From: Flavobacterium sp. RSP15
GTDB taxonomy: Bacteria; Bacteroidota; Bacteroidia; Flavobacteriales; Flavobacteriaceae
Reading direction: 5' to 3'
Assembly (NCBI RefSeq): GCF_003968755.1
Contig: NZ_RYDL01000001.1
Coordinates: 62,001-126,000, forward strand
DNA length: 64,000 nt
Positions within the stretch are counted from its first letter, which is position 1. Each line of letters begins with the position of its first letter. Both the position numbers and the translations under genes were made by a program. The notes beneath the pieces were generated by a model. It saw only the letters and a program-made list of their open reading frames with translations, was not told the origin of the DNA and ran no database searches. Shown here piece by piece: positions 53,350-62,899 of this stretch.

Positions 53350-54018
53350 ATGCAAATCAATCTGAATCCCGTTTGGCAATTCATTTTATCTGATGAAATC
53401 AATAAACCCTATTTTCAAGAACTAATGGAAATTGTTGATGAGGAATATAAAAATTATACTTGTTACCCCCCGAAAGAATTGATTTTTGCTGCATTTAATT
53501 ATTGCAGTTTCAAAGATGTAAAAGTGGTTATTATTGGTCAGGATCCCTATCACGGCAGAGGCGAAGCGAATGGCTTGTGCTTTTCTGTGAATGATGGTGT
53601 CCGAATTCCGCCTTCGTTACGCAATATTTTTCGAGAAATAAGCGATGATTTAGGAACTGTTTTAATGCCTGTATCCGGTAATTTAGGAGCTTGGGCTAAA
53701 CAGAGTGTTTTATTGTTGAATGCCTCACTGACCGTTAGAGAAGACAGTGCCAACAGCCATAAACATTTGAAATGGAATATTTTTACCGATGCAGTTATCC
53801 AAAAAATTTCGGAACAAAAAGAACAGGTAGTTTTCTTGCTTTGGGGAAATTTTGCCCATAAAAAAGGACTTAAAATCGACCGAAATAAACATTTGGTCTT
53901 AGAATCTGGACATCCTTCGCCTATGAGTGCAAATCAGGGAAAATGGTTCGGGAATAAACATTTCAGTAAAACAAATTCTTATTTGAAAAGAAATAGTTTA
54001 GAGCCAATAGAATGGTAG
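53350..54018 (+). CDS. ung: Uracil-DNA glycosylase
   Basis: A 222-aa family 1 UDG that removes uracil from DNA. The water-activating loop GQDPYHGRGEANGLCFS is at ~62-78, with catalytic Asp64, and the Leu intercalation loop ESGHPSPMSANQG is near 191-203. The earlier in-frame ATG at 53329 would give seven more residues but overlaps the -7 box; 53350 (MQINLNPVWQ) is preferred. It is divergent from mutS2, with both DNA repair genes sharing the ~150-base spacer. Confidence 0.95.
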   Translation: MQINLNPVWQFILSDEINKPYFQELMEIVDEEYKNYTCYPPKELIFAAFNYCSFKDVKVVIIGQDPYHGRGEANGLCFSVNDGVRIPPSLRNIFREISDDLGTVLMPVSGNLGAWAKQSVLLLNASLTVREDSANSHKHLKWNIFTDAVIQKISEQKEQVVFLLWGNFAHKKGLKIDRNKHLVLESGHPSPMSANQGKWFGNKHFSKTNSYLKRNSLEPIEW

Positions 54019-54165
54019 TGTTCTTTTAAACTATTCTTAAATTATATTTTTCTAAACCAGTAAGAAATTACGGATTTTAAACTTAATTTTCTAAATTTTT
54101 TAATGGTTTAAAAGATTTTAATAGTACTGGTTTTAGAATTTGTTTTTGTTTGTATAAAAGAGTAA

Positions 54166-54540
54166 TTATTTTTTAGTAATATCCTCCAGAACGGCTCTAT
54201 CAGCATAATTAATGACTTTCAAAGTAACCTCCTGGTTTTTGATTGTTTTTCCTTCTATGATGTAGAGTTTTCCTTTTTTAAGGTCAATATTACTTTGGTC
54301 AAAATCAACGTCTCCAAATTGCAATGTATTTTTTATATCGGCAGTATCAATCCATTTTTCAGCTAAAATAAGTGAAGCTTTATCGGAATAATAAAAGGGT
54401 TTGTTTCTTAAATCATTTAGTACTCTTGCGTTTGGAAAATAATTGCAGCGGGTGTCTTTGCCGCTGAAAACTAACGCAACAAAAAACAACCCTATTACTA
54501 AACCTACTAAATAATAGGCAAAACGATGTATAAACTTCAT
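54166..54540 (-). CDS. DUF4258 protein, membrane-anchored
   Basis: A 124-aa protein with one N-terminal helix (FAYYLVGLVIGLFFVALVF), then DTRCNYFPNARVLNDLRNKPF and the DUF4258 region (FGDVDFDQSNIDLKKGKLYIIEGKT). This type is common after alanine dehydrogenase genes in flavobacteria. It starts 36 bases after ald on the minus strand. The function is unknown. Confidence 0.78.
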   Translation of the reverse strand: MKFIHRFAYYLVGLVIGLFFVALVFSGKDTRCNYFPNARVLNDLRNKPFYYSDKASLILAEKWIDTADIKNTLQFGDVDFDQSNIDLKKGKLYIIEGKTIKNQEVTLKVINYADRAVLEDITKK

Positions 54541-54576
54541 GAATTATATTTTTGGCAAAGGTAGCAGAAAGTTTTC

Positions 54577-55776
54577 TTAAAAAACAATTAAATTAATGTC
54601 GTTATTGGGTAAGTCAAACCAGTCACTAATAGCATTGTTTGTGAGGATTCCGTGGTACATATAGACGCCATTTTTCAGCCCTTTATCGCAACGGATAGCA
54701 CTCTCAATACCACCATCCTCAGCAATTTTCATTAGGTAAGGCGATATTATATTACTTATGGAAAGCGAAGCGGTTTTAGAATAGCGGGACGGAATATTAG
54801 GCACACAATAATGCAAGACATTGTTCTTGATAAACGTTGGTTTTTCATGGGATGTCACTTCAGAAGTCTCAAAACATCCTCCAGTATCAATACTTACATC
54901 TACGATTACGGCGCCAATTTTCATGTGTTCTACCATGGTCTCCGTAACTATCACGGGACAACGATCTTTTCCTCGCATGGCACCAATGGCTACATCGCAC
55001 CGTCTGAGCGCTTTTAGCAAAGCTTTTGGTTGTATGGTGGAAGTAAAGATTCGTTGATTTAAATTATTCTGTAAGCGGCGTAGTTTGGTGATAGAATTAT
55101 CAAAAACTTTGACATTGGCTCCTAATCCTATAGCGGTTTTGGCAGCAAATTCCCCTACTGTTCCTGCGCCCAGAATGACCACATCAGTAGGAGGGACGCC
55201 GGTAATATTACCGAATAATAGTCCTTTTCCAAATTCATTGGTAATCATCAATTCGGCAGCAATTAGAATAGAAGCCGTTCCAGCTATCTCGCTCAGGGAT
55301 TTAACTGCAGGATAGGTTCCGTCTTCGTCTTTGATGTATTCAAAAGCTAATGCGGTAATTTTTTTTTTGGTTAAAGCCTCAAAATAGTTTTTTTTACGCG
55401 TTTTTAATTGGATGGCTGACAGTAGAATGGTTTGCGAATTCATCATTTCAATTTCGGCAAGTGTGGCAGGTTCCACTTTCAAAATCATAGGACAACTGAA
55501 TACTTTTTTGGTGTCATTTGTGATTTCGGCACCGGCATCACTATATTCTTTATCGGTATAACTCGAACTCAATCCCGCACCCGCTTCAATCATTACGCGA
55601 TGTCCGTGATACGTAATTGAAGTAACAGCATCTGGTGTAAGACAAATCCGGCGTTCCTGATAACTCGTTTCCTTGGGAATACCAATAAAAAGTTCACTTT
55701 TTTGTCTTGCAATTTCCAGTTTTTCCTCCTGAGGTAAAAGCTGTTGTTTTGTGAATGGTGTTATAGTTATTGACAT
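54577..55776 (-). CDS. ald: Alanine dehydrogenase
   Basis: A 399-aa NAD-dependent enzyme of the Ala dehydrogenase / PNT group that interconverts alanine and pyruvate + ammonia. N-terminal IGIPKETSYQERRICLTPDAV, catalytic Lys/His region (KVEPATLAEIEMM), NAD-binding ILGAGTVGEFAAKTAIGLGANV near 202-223, and the Asp region VDVSIDTGGCFETSEVTSH near 297-315 all match. It is a Bacteroidota-type Ald, longer than the B. subtilis enzyme at its N-terminus. Confidence 0.88.
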   Translation of the reverse strand: MSITITPFTKQQLLPQEEKLEIARQKSELFIGIPKETSYQERRICLTPDAVTSITYHGHRVMIEAGAGLSSSYTDKEYSDAGAEITNDTKKVFSCPMILKVEPATLAEIEMMNSQTILLSAIQLKTRKKNYFEALTKKKITALAFEYIKDEDGTYPAVKSLSEIAGTASILIAAELMITNEFGKGLLFGNITGVPPTDVVILGAGTVGEFAAKTAIGLGANVKVFDNSITKLRRLQNNLNQRIFTSTIQPKALLKALRRCDVAIGAMRGKDRCPVIVTETMVEHMKIGAVIVDVSIDTGGCFETSEVTSHEKPTFIKNNVLHYCVPNIPSRYSKTASLSISNIISPYLMKIAEDGGIESAIRCDKGLKNGVYMYHGILTNNAISDWFDLPNNDINLIVF

Positions 55777-55870
55777 TGATGTTGTTAAATTAAGGGTACA
55801 ATTTACGTAAAAAGTTTTATAAACGATACGAATTCAATCTTGATAAATTCGTTTATAAGACAACTAAATC

Positions 55871-56344
55871 TCAGTGAATGATTCTTTCCATTTTTATATC
55901 GGCTCGCTCATAAACGCCATCTTCTAACGGTACTTCTGCGAAACCGAATTTTTCATACAAATGAATAGCCGATAGTAATTTCCTGTTCGAATATAAAATT
56001 AGTTTCTCTATTCCTTTTGATTCGGCAACAGCAAAGCAATGCAACATTAATTTTTTGCCAATTCCCAGTCCTTGCGCGTTATCAGTAACAGCCATTTTAC
56101 TCAGTTCAAAAGTGGCATTATCGATTTTTATTAAGGAAACTGTTCCTACTATGGTATTCTTGTATTTTGCATAAAAAATCATTCCGCCTTTGTCAATTAT
56201 CTGACCTTGCGGATCTGAAAGTATTTTTTCATCTTTGGGTTCAACCCTAAAATATTTTTGTAACCATTCCAGATTTAATGTTTTTATCGCGTCTTTGAAA
56301 GCAGGGCAAAATGGTATTATTTCGACGGTATTGTCTACACTCAT
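55871..56344 (-). CDS. GNAT-family N-acetyltransferase
   Basis: A 157-aa acetyltransferase. The acetyl-CoA loop is AQGLGIGKKLMLHCF near 89-103 (Q-x-x-G-x-G/A), followed by LILYSNRKLLSAIHLYEKFGF, the C-terminal motif B. The acceptor is unknown. In the more usual flavobacterial order porX-tsaE-ald this gene does not appear, so it is an insertion between tsaE and ald. It lies eight bases after tsaE. Confidence 0.85.
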   Translation of the reverse strand: MSVDNTVEIIPFCPAFKDAIKTLNLEWLQKYFRVEPKDEKILSDPQGQIIDKGGMIFYAKYKNTIVGTVSLIKIDNATFELSKMAVTDNAQGLGIGKKLMLHCFAVAESKGIEKLILYSNRKLLSAIHLYEKFGFAEVPLEDGVYERADIKMERIIH

Positions 56345-56352
56345 ATTTACTT

Positions 56353-56760
56353 TTAACTTAAGGTTAAAGAACGTTTTCCGTCAGGAAGCAGTGAAATAGT
56401 TATAACGGAATGTGCTTCCGGAATCAAATTTGGGATCTTTTCAGCCCATTCTATAAAGCACCAATTACCAGAATACAAGTAATCATCAATCCCCATATCC
56501 AGCGCTTCGAATTCAGTATTTAATCTATAAAAATCAAAATGATAAACTAACTGATTGTTAGATGCTTCATATTCATTAACCAGAGAAAAGGTTGGACTGC
56601 TTGTTGCTCCGGTTACGCCAAGCGTTTTGCACAATTTCTTGATCAAAGTTGTTTTACCAACTCCCATTTCCCCATGAAAAAGAATCACTTTTTTAGGGTT
56701 TTTTGTAATGATTTTTTGCGCCACTTCCTCGAGTTCGTCGATAGAAAAAATGATATTCAT
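56353..56760 (-). CDS. tsaE: tRNA threonylcarbamoyladenosine biosynthesis ATPase TsaE
   Basis: A 135-aa P-loop ATPase needed with TsaB/TsaD for t6A37 formation. Walker A GEMGVGKTT is at 30-38, the SPTFSLVNEYEA segment near 57, the YHFDFYRL strand near 75 and a C-terminal EWAEKIPNLIP all match. With tcdA at 24.8 kb, the window therefore holds two enzymes of the same tRNA modification pathway. Confidence 0.93.
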   Translation of the reverse strand: MNIIFSIDELEEVAQKIITKNPKKVILFHGEMGVGKTTLIKKLCKTLGVTGATSSPTFSLVNEYEASNNQLVYHFDFYRLNTEFEALDMGIDDYLYSGNWCFIEWAEKIPNLIPEAHSVITISLLPDGKRSLTLS

Positions 56761-56821
56761 TCTTGTAAAATTGTTTAAAAATTAAGGTTCATGCAATACA
56801 TTTAAATCGGATACTGACTAG

Positions 56822-58375
56822 TTATTTTGGGTTAAAAACCAAAAATGGAATAATCATTTCTTCTAATGAAATACCCCCGTGCTGATACGTATTTTTGTAA
56901 TAACTCACATAATGATTGTAGTTGTTGACATAGGCCAAAAATAAATCATTTTTTGCAAAAATATACGAACTGCTCATATTTATGGTAGGCAAACCAATAT
57001 TTTTTGGTTCTTTCACGGCATAAACATCTTTGTGTTCGTATGTCAAACTGCGTCCGGTTTTATACCGCAAGTTCAAACTAGTGTTTTTGTCACCTACCAC
57101 TTTCGATGGATTTTTTACGTTTATCGTTCCGTGATCCGTGGTCAAAATTAATTTGAAACCCATTTTTTGAGCTTGTTGAATGATTTCTAAAAGTGGAGAA
57201 TTCTTAAACCAACTCAAGGTCAGCGAGCGATACGCTTTATCATCAGAGGCCAATTCTTTTACGACATCCATCTCTGTTTTGGCGTGGGAAAGCATGTCTA
57301 CAAAGTTATATACAACAGTTACTAAATCATTATTTTTTAGTGCTTTAAATCCCTCTGATAATTTTTTTCCGCTGGCAAGACTTGTTATTTTAAAATAATC
57401 TTCCTTGATATTCAAACCTAATCTTTTTAGTTGCGCCGTCAAAAATTCGGCTTCAAAAAGGTTTTTCCCCCCTTCTTCCGGGTCGTTTTTCCAGTATTTC
57501 GGAAACTGTTTTTCCATTTCCAGCGGGGTTAAACCGGAGAAAATAGCGTTTCGCGCATATTGTGTCGCCGTAGGAAGAATAGAATAGTAAGGCACTTCTT
57601 TTTCTAGTTTATAGTAATTTCCCACTACACTTTCAAAGGTTTTCCACTGGTCATAGCGCAGATTATCAATTACGACAAACAAAATAGGCTTGTCTTTTTT
57701 CTGGAGTTCAGGAAGCACTAATTCTTTGAACAAGGTGTGCGATTGAACCGGTTTATCGGCCTTTGGAGCAAACCAATCCTCATAATTACGCTCTATGAAT
57801 TTTCCGAACTGGGAATTGGCTTCTGTTTTCTGAGATTCCAAAATTTCAATCATGCTCTGATCGTCTATATTTTCCAATTCCAGTTCCCAAAAAATCAATT
57901 TCTTGTACAATTCAATCCAGTCTTCATAGGAATTCACCATCGCCATTTCCATGGTGATTTTTCTAAATTCTTTCTGATAATCCAGCGTTGTTTTTTGAGA
58001 AATCAATCGGGAATGATCCAGATTTTTCTTCAAACTCAACAAAATCTGATTTGGATTCACGGGTTTGATCAAATAATCGGCAATTTTTGACCCTATGGCT
58101 TCCTCCATAATGTATTCTTCCTCGCTTTTGGTAATCATAATCATGGGAACCGAAGATTTTTTCTCCTTCATTTCTGACAGCGTTTCCAAACCACTCATTC
58201 CTGGCATATTTTCATCTAAAAAAACAATATCAAAATTATTTTCTTCGAATATTGTAATAGCATCAAGTCCATTGTTACAGGTCGTAACCTCGTAATTTTT
58301 CTTTTCCAGAAATAATATATGTGGCTTCAAAAGGTCGATTTCATCATCTACCCAAAGTATTTTTATTTTATCCAT
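56822..58375 (-). CDS. porX: Response regulator with PglZ domain, PorX-like
   Basis: A 517-aa protein: N-terminal receiver domain (Asp10, Asp11, phosphorylation site Asp54 in VFLDENMPG, Thr/Lys region IMITKSEEEY and LIKPVNP) and a C-terminal PglZ/alkaline-phosphatase-like domain (VIDNLRYDQW near 220, LTTDHGTINVKN). This arrangement is PorX, which with the histidine kinase PorY regulates type IX secretion in Bacteroidota. The domain may act as a metal-dependent phosphodiesterase. It lies just upstream of tsaE on the minus strand. Confidence 0.92.
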   Translation of the reverse strand: MDKIKILWVDDEIDLLKPHILFLEKKNYEVTTCNNGLDAITIFEENNFDIVFLDENMPGMSGLETLSEMKEKKSSVPMIMITKSEEEYIMEEAIGSKIADYLIKPVNPNQILLSLKKNLDHSRLISQKTTLDYQKEFRKITMEMAMVNSYEDWIELYKKLIFWELELENIDDQSMIEILESQKTEANSQFGKFIERNYEDWFAPKADKPVQSHTLFKELVLPELQKKDKPILFVVIDNLRYDQWKTFESVVGNYYKLEKEVPYYSILPTATQYARNAIFSGLTPLEMEKQFPKYWKNDPEEGGKNLFEAEFLTAQLKRLGLNIKEDYFKITSLASGKKLSEGFKALKNNDLVTVVYNFVDMLSHAKTEMDVVKELASDDKAYRSLTLSWFKNSPLLEIIQQAQKMGFKLILTTDHGTINVKNPSKVVGDKNTSLNLRYKTGRSLTYEHKDVYAVKEPKNIGLPTINMSSSYIFAKNDLFLAYVNNYNHYVSYYKNTYQHGGISLEEMIIPFLVFNPK

Positions 58376-58518
58376 AAGTTGCAGTAACAGGAGTTCGAAA
58401 GAACTATATTAAGGTGCCAAATTACATTTTTTTGGAATTTCTATCTGCTAATGTTATTATAATTTTTTAACATATTTACGTTATAATTTTTAAAATTACA
58501 ATTCACTTTAATTCTGTT

Positions 58519-58752
58519 TTAAGTAATTTTTTGGAGGTGCCTCATCGTTCGTAAACTACATCCGGGTTGGGCTATACGTTGTACTTTAGATGAAATTCGG
58601 GCTATATAGTACATATTTTTGCTATGATTTTTACCTAATCTAATGGCAAATTTATCATTATAAATCAGCACACCACGTACTGCGTTATCTAACAACTCCT
58701 TCGTGACAGGCTTTTTTATCCTAGATTCGTTGTAAATAGGTTTGATATCCAT
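58519..58752 (-). CDS. Hypothetical protein, 77 aa
   Basis: An open frame with fair codon use between porX and xdhC: MDIKPIYNESRIKKPVTKEL, then ARISSKVQRIAQPGCSLR. It is basic, without signal peptide or membrane helix. No family was recognised. Its upstream region shows no clear promoter. It may be a real small gene or a chance frame in this 590-base spacer. Confidence 0.35.
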   Translation of the reverse strand: MDIKPIYNESRIKKPVTKELLDNAVRGVLIYNDKFAIRLGKNHSKNMYYIARISSKVQRIAQPGCSLRTMRHLQKIT

Positions 58753-58968
58753 AATAAATTGATTAAATTTCGAAATTGATTAGTCAATCGCAGCGGTACA
58801 TTCGGCTCGTATTGCTAAAAAATTGAAACTGATGGTTATACAATTGAATGTGAAATTCTATTGTACGATATTCCATTCATGTTGTGTATTGCTTATTTTG
58901 TTATCTCTTTTATTTTTAAGAGAAAAATATTTTAAAAACAGAATCTAAGCCGTTAAAAAAAAAGAGTA

Positions 58969-60099
58969 ATGAAAGAAGTTACAGATATTTTAAAAGCCTA
59001 TTCAGCAGCCAAAGCGAGTGGAAAAAAAACAGCATTGGCAACAGTGGTCAAAGTAGAAGGCTCTTCTTACCGTCAGCCGGGCGCACGCATGCTTGTAACA
59101 GAAGACGGTATTTTGACCGGTGCTATTAGCGGCGGATGCCTTGAAGGCGATGCCTTGCGAAAAGCACTGCTGGCCATACACCAAAAACAAAATAAGCTAA
59201 TTACCTACGATACCAGTGATGAAAGCGATTCTGATTTTGGAGTGCAATTAGGATGCAACGGAATTGTCCATATTCTTTTTGAATACATCGATGAAAGTGT
59301 AGCATATAATCCGATATACTTGCTGAAACAATCGGCAGCAGAACGCAAAGAAGCTGTGGTTTTGACCTTGTTTTCCTTGGAGCGTAATGCTGTGCAAATA
59401 GGAACTGTATTAGTGTACCGAGAAGATCTGGTGATTAGTCAAAGAACTGATTTAAAGGCATTGCATGTAGCTTTCAAGGAAGTACTTTGTAGCAAATTAT
59501 CGATTATAAAAAAAATACAGCTAGAAGATCATGAATTTGAAGCATTAATCGAATACATCCCACTCCCAGTTTCGCTAGTACTTGCCGGTGCAGGAAATGA
59601 TGCGCAGCCGTTAGTGAAAATGGCTAGTTTATTAGGTTGGGAAGTACTTGTAGGTGACGGAAGAGCAACGCATTCAACCGCAAAACGTTTTCCAGAAGCC
59701 AAGCAAATACTTGTAACCAAGCCACTGAAATTAGTAGAAAACAGCAGCATTGACTCCCGGACTTTCTTTGTACTGATGACGCATAACTACAAATATGATC
59801 TGGAAGTTTTAAAATTGCTTTTGGAAACTGATTGTATGTACATCGGAATATTAGGTCCCAAGACAAAACTGAACCGCATGTTCGATGATTTGAGCGCCGA
59901 AGGAATCGTGGTAACTAAAGCACAGCTGGATCGAATCTATGGTCCGATAGGCCTTGATATTGGTGCGGAAACATCAGAAGAAATAGCGCTTTCTGTTGTA
60001 GCAGAAATAAAAGCAGTGATGGAAGGAAAAACGACGAACTCGCTCAAACACAAAAAAAATAAAATACACCCTGCTACGAATGGGATTAAAAATACTTGA
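58969..60099 (+). CDS. xdhC: XdhC-family molybdenum-enzyme maturation protein
   Basis: A 376-aa protein of the XdhC/CoxI family, which binds molybdenum cofactor and promotes its insertion and sulfuration in xanthine dehydrogenase-like enzymes. The N-terminal domain has VVKVEGSSYRQPGARMLV and AISGGCLEGDALR. The C-terminal Rossmann domain begins near 205 (VLAGAGNDAQPLV), and GPIGLDIGAETSEEIALSVVAEI near 325-347 is a strong signature. It is the first gene of a Moco operon; its TGA overlaps the moaA start region. The cognate enzyme is not in the window. Confidence 0.9.
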   Translation: MKEVTDILKAYSAAKASGKKTALATVVKVEGSSYRQPGARMLVTEDGILTGAISGGCLEGDALRKALLAIHQKQNKLITYDTSDESDSDFGVQLGCNGIVHILFEYIDESVAYNPIYLLKQSAAERKEAVVLTLFSLERNAVQIGTVLVYREDLVISQRTDLKALHVAFKEVLCSKLSIIKKIQLEDHEFEALIEYIPLPVSLVLAGAGNDAQPLVKMASLLGWEVLVGDGRATHSTAKRFPEAKQILVTKPLKLVENSSIDSRTFFVLMTHNYKYDLEVLKLLLETDCMYIGILGPKTKLNRMFDDLSAEGIVVTKAQLDRIYGPIGLDIGAETSEEIALSVVAEIKAVMEGKTTNSLKHKKNKIHPATNGIKNT

Positions 60100-60101
60100 T
60101 T

Positions 60102-61082
60102 ATGATAAAAGACACATTCGGACGCGTTCACGACTATCTCAGGATTTCACTGACTGATAATTGCAACCTACGCTGTTTTTATTGCATGCCAGAAGAAAAT
60201 TATGCCTTTGCACCAGCCTCTAAATTAATGCAGGTTGAAGAGATCGAAACCATCGCCAAATTATTCGTGGCCAATGGCGTAAAAAAAATTCGCCTGACCG
60301 GAGGCGAACCTTTGGTACGCAAAGACGCTCCACGGATTATAGAATCTTTAGGAAAATTAGGGGTTGAACTCGCTATTACTACCAATGGCGTGCGGATAAA
60401 TGAAATGCTAGACGAACTTTTAGCGGCAAATATTAAGGCGATAAATATCAGCTTAGATACTTTGCAAGCCGATAAATTTTTGAAAATTACCCGAAGAGAT
60501 TTGTATCATCGTGTCAGAAGTAATATCGAATTGCTGTTGCAGCACGGGATTCGTGTGAAAATAAATGTGGTTGTGATGAAAGGCCTCAACGAGAACGAAA
60601 TTCTGGATTTTATAGCACTGACCCAACACAATACAATCGAAGTACGGTTTATCGAATTCATGCCTTTCAGCGGTAATAACTGGACGAGTAACCAAGTTTT
60701 TACCCTGCAAGAGATTTTGTTGAAAGTCGCTTCAAAATATGATGTCCTTCCGGTGCAGCCCGAACCCAACGATACCTCAAAAAAATATATGATTCCGGGT
60801 CATGTGGGTTCCTTTGCTGTAATTAGTACAATGAGTTCTCCTTTTTGTGAAACTTGCAACCGCATGCGACTGACGGCTGATGGAAAATTAAAAAATTGCT
60901 TATTCTCTAAAGAGGAAACCGATTTGCTCGGCGCTTTACGTGCCGGTCAAGAAATTTTGCCTTTGATAAAAGACACTATTATGGCTAAGGCCAAAGCTTT
61001 AGGAGGGCAATTTAGTGGTGTTTTTGAAGATATAGATGCCAGTAAACTTAAAAATAGAAGTATGATTACAATAGGCGGCTGA
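60102..61082 (+). CDS. moaA: GTP 3',8-cyclase MoaA
   Basis: A 326-aa radical SAM enzyme for the first step of molybdenum cofactor synthesis. The SAM cluster motif CNLRCFYCMP uses Cys21, Cys25 and Cys28; the second cluster CETCNRMRL and CLFS lie near 250-265, and the end is ITIGG, the usual GG C-terminus. The ATG at 60102 (MIKDTFGRVHDYLRISLTD) is the start; an in-frame TTG at 60096 is less likely. Its stop overlaps the mocA-like start (GATGG). Confidence 0.95.
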   Translation: MIKDTFGRVHDYLRISLTDNCNLRCFYCMPEENYAFAPASKLMQVEEIETIAKLFVANGVKKIRLTGGEPLVRKDAPRIIESLGKLGVELAITTNGVRINEMLDELLAANIKAINISLDTLQADKFLKITRRDLYHRVRSNIELLLQHGIRVKINVVVMKGLNENEILDFIALTQHNTIEVRFIEFMPFSGNNWTSNQVFTLQEILLKVASKYDVLPVQPEPNDTSKKYMIPGHVGSFAVISTMSSPFCETCNRMRLTADGKLKNCLFSKEETDLLGALRAGQEILPLIKDTIMAKAKALGGQFSGVFEDIDASKLKNRSMITIGG

Positions 61083-61669
61083 TGGAAAATAAAACAGGAA
61101 TAGTACTATTGGCAGCGGGGGGGTCCTCGCGCTTGGGTCGGCCCAAACAGTTACTTGAATTTAATGGTAAAACCTTACTTTTTCATACTGTAGAACAAAT
61201 ACTCGAAGTAAGCACTAAAGCGATTGTTATAATGGGGTCAAAGAACACCGCTATTGAAAAAGAAGTTGATTCGGTTTTAATTTGCCGAAATCCTGATTGG
61301 CAAAAAGGCATGGGGTCTTCGATAAGCAAAGGCTTGGAGGAGTTGCTGCTTGTTAATTTAGACATTGAGCACTGCATTTTGGCCGTTTGTGACCAGCCTC
61401 ATATTGATGCTGCTGTTTTCCGCAGTTTAATTGAAAAGCATAAAAAAACCGGAAAAGGTATTATCGCCTCTAGTTATGCCAATACGATGGGAACTCCCGT
61501 TTTGTTCAGCAGAAAATACTTTACTGAGCTAATGCAGCTTTCTGGTAATGCCGGAGCCCGAAAAATGATTGAAAAATACAAAAAAGATGTGGACAGCATT
61601 CCCTTTGAAAAAGGGGCTGTTGATATCGACACTATAGAAGATTACGAACAACTGATCCATCCCAAATGA
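61082..61669 (+). CDS. MocA/MobA-like nucleotidyltransferase
   Basis: A 195-aa GT-A-like NTP transferase: LLAAGGSSRLGRPKQLLEF near 8-26 (the GSSRxG-x9-K motif), CDQPHIDAAVF near 108-118 and a final VDIDTIEDYEQL. This resembles CTP:molybdenum cofactor cytidylyltransferase (MocA) more than MobA, in line with the XdhC gene in the operon, because MocA gives the MCD form used by the xanthine dehydrogenase family. Its stop overlaps the moeA start by four bases. Confidence 0.82.
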   Translation: MENKTGIVLLAAGGSSRLGRPKQLLEFNGKTLLFHTVEQILEVSTKAIVIMGSKNTAIEKEVDSVLICRNPDWQKGMGSSISKGLEELLLVNLDIEHCILAVCDQPHIDAAVFRSLIEKHKKTGKGIIASSYANTMGTPVLFSRKYFTELMQLSGNAGARKMIEKYKKDVDSIPFEKGAVDIDTIEDYEQLIHPK

Positions 61670-62844
61670 TTTCTGTAAAAGAAGCAAAACAACTAATTAT
61701 GGGCGCAGCTTTGACAAAAAAAAGTGAGCTCGTCGCACTCCAATATGCTCATGGACAAGTGACCGCAAGAGACATTCGAGCCATGATAGACATTCCAAAT
61801 TTTCATCAATCTTCCATGGATGGTTATGCTATCAAATATGAAGATAAGGACAGTCTTCTTACCATTATAGGAGAAATGGCGGCTGGTACGAGTAGACAAC
61901 TGGTACTTAATAAAGGTGAGGCTACGAGAATATTTACCGGCGCTCCTTTGCCGGAGGGAGCTGATACCGTAGTAATGCAAGAACGGATATGCCTTGAAAA
62001 CGGAAAACTACTAGTTGAAGACCAGACACTTTTCAAAGGAGCAAATGTAAGACTAAAAGGAGCAGAGGTTGAAAGCGGAGTCATTGCCATGGCGGCTGAA
62101 ACTTATCTTTCCTCGGCAGCAGTAGGCTTTCTAGCCGGAATAGGCTGTGCGGAAGTTTGGGTATATTCACCTCCAAAAGTGGCTATTATCCTTACCGGAA
62201 ATGAATTGCAAGAACCAGGTAGGCCTTTAGATTTTGGTCAGGTTTATGAAGCCAATTCCGTTCAGTTAAAAGCAGTTTTAAATAAAATTGGCGTCAAAGA
62301 TATTACAGTACAAACTGCTGAAGATCAGATTGAAGTATTACAGGACGTTTTGCAAAAAGCGCTTGACACTCATGATATTGTTCTTTTGAACGGTGGCGTT
62401 AGTGTGGGCGATTATGATTTTGTGCCTCTTGTGGCGCAGCGGTGTGGTGTCGAGCAACAATTTCACAAAATCAAGCAGAAGCCCGGGAAGCCTTTGTTTT
62501 TTGGAACAAAAAAAGACAAATTGATTTTTGGACTTCCTGGAAATCCTTCGTCTTCGCTGACTTGTTTTTACGAGTATGTGTTACCAGCACTTGAAAATCG
62601 TATGGGCTTGACTAATAGCTTGACGGAAATTACCGCTAGGGTTACACATGATTATCCTAAAGCTTCGGGATTAACACATTTTCTAAAGGCCTCGTATAGC
62701 AATGGAACAGTAACTCCCTTGCATGCACAAGAATCTTTCCGTTTGCACTCTTTTGCTCAGGCGAATTGCTTTATTGTTTTGCCGGAAGAATCAAAAGGTT
62801 GCCTAGCCGGAGAAGAAGTTGCCGTTCATCTCCTGCCTGGATAA
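61666..62844 (+). CDS. moeA: Molybdopterin molybdenumtransferase MoeA
   Basis: A 392-aa MoeA: MDGYAIKYED near 45-54, GAPLPEGADTVVMQE near 93-107, the active-site NGGVSVGDYDFV near 243-254 and FGLPGNPSSSLTCFYEYV near 287-304, with the metal/molybdate binding Asp and Pro conserved. It inserts molybdenum into molybdopterin-AMP. It is the fourth gene of the operon, overlapping the mocA-like gene. Confidence 0.95.
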   Translation: MISVKEAKQLIMGAALTKKSELVALQYAHGQVTARDIRAMIDIPNFHQSSMDGYAIKYEDKDSLLTIIGEMAAGTSRQLVLNKGEATRIFTGAPLPEGADTVVMQERICLENGKLLVEDQTLFKGANVRLKGAEVESGVIAMAAETYLSSAAVGFLAGIGCAEVWVYSPPKVAIILTGNELQEPGRPLDFGQVYEANSVQLKAVLNKIGVKDITVQTAEDQIEVLQDVLQKALDTHDIVLLNGGVSVGDYDFVPLVAQRCGVEQQFHKIKQKPGKPLFFGTKKDKLIFGLPGNPSSSLTCFYEYVLPALENRMGLTNSLTEITARVTHDYPKASGLTHFLKASYSNGTVTPLHAQESFRLHSFAQANCFIVLPEESKGCLAGEEVAVHLLPG

Positions 62845-62899
62845 TACTTGTTTCAAAAAAAACAATATTTTTACTATTTATCCCTAACTCATTAAATGA

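Noticed and set aside
60096-60101. TTG at 60096 as the moaA start
   Set aside because: ATG at 60102 fits the family's start (MIKDTFGR) better and follows the xdhC stop directly.
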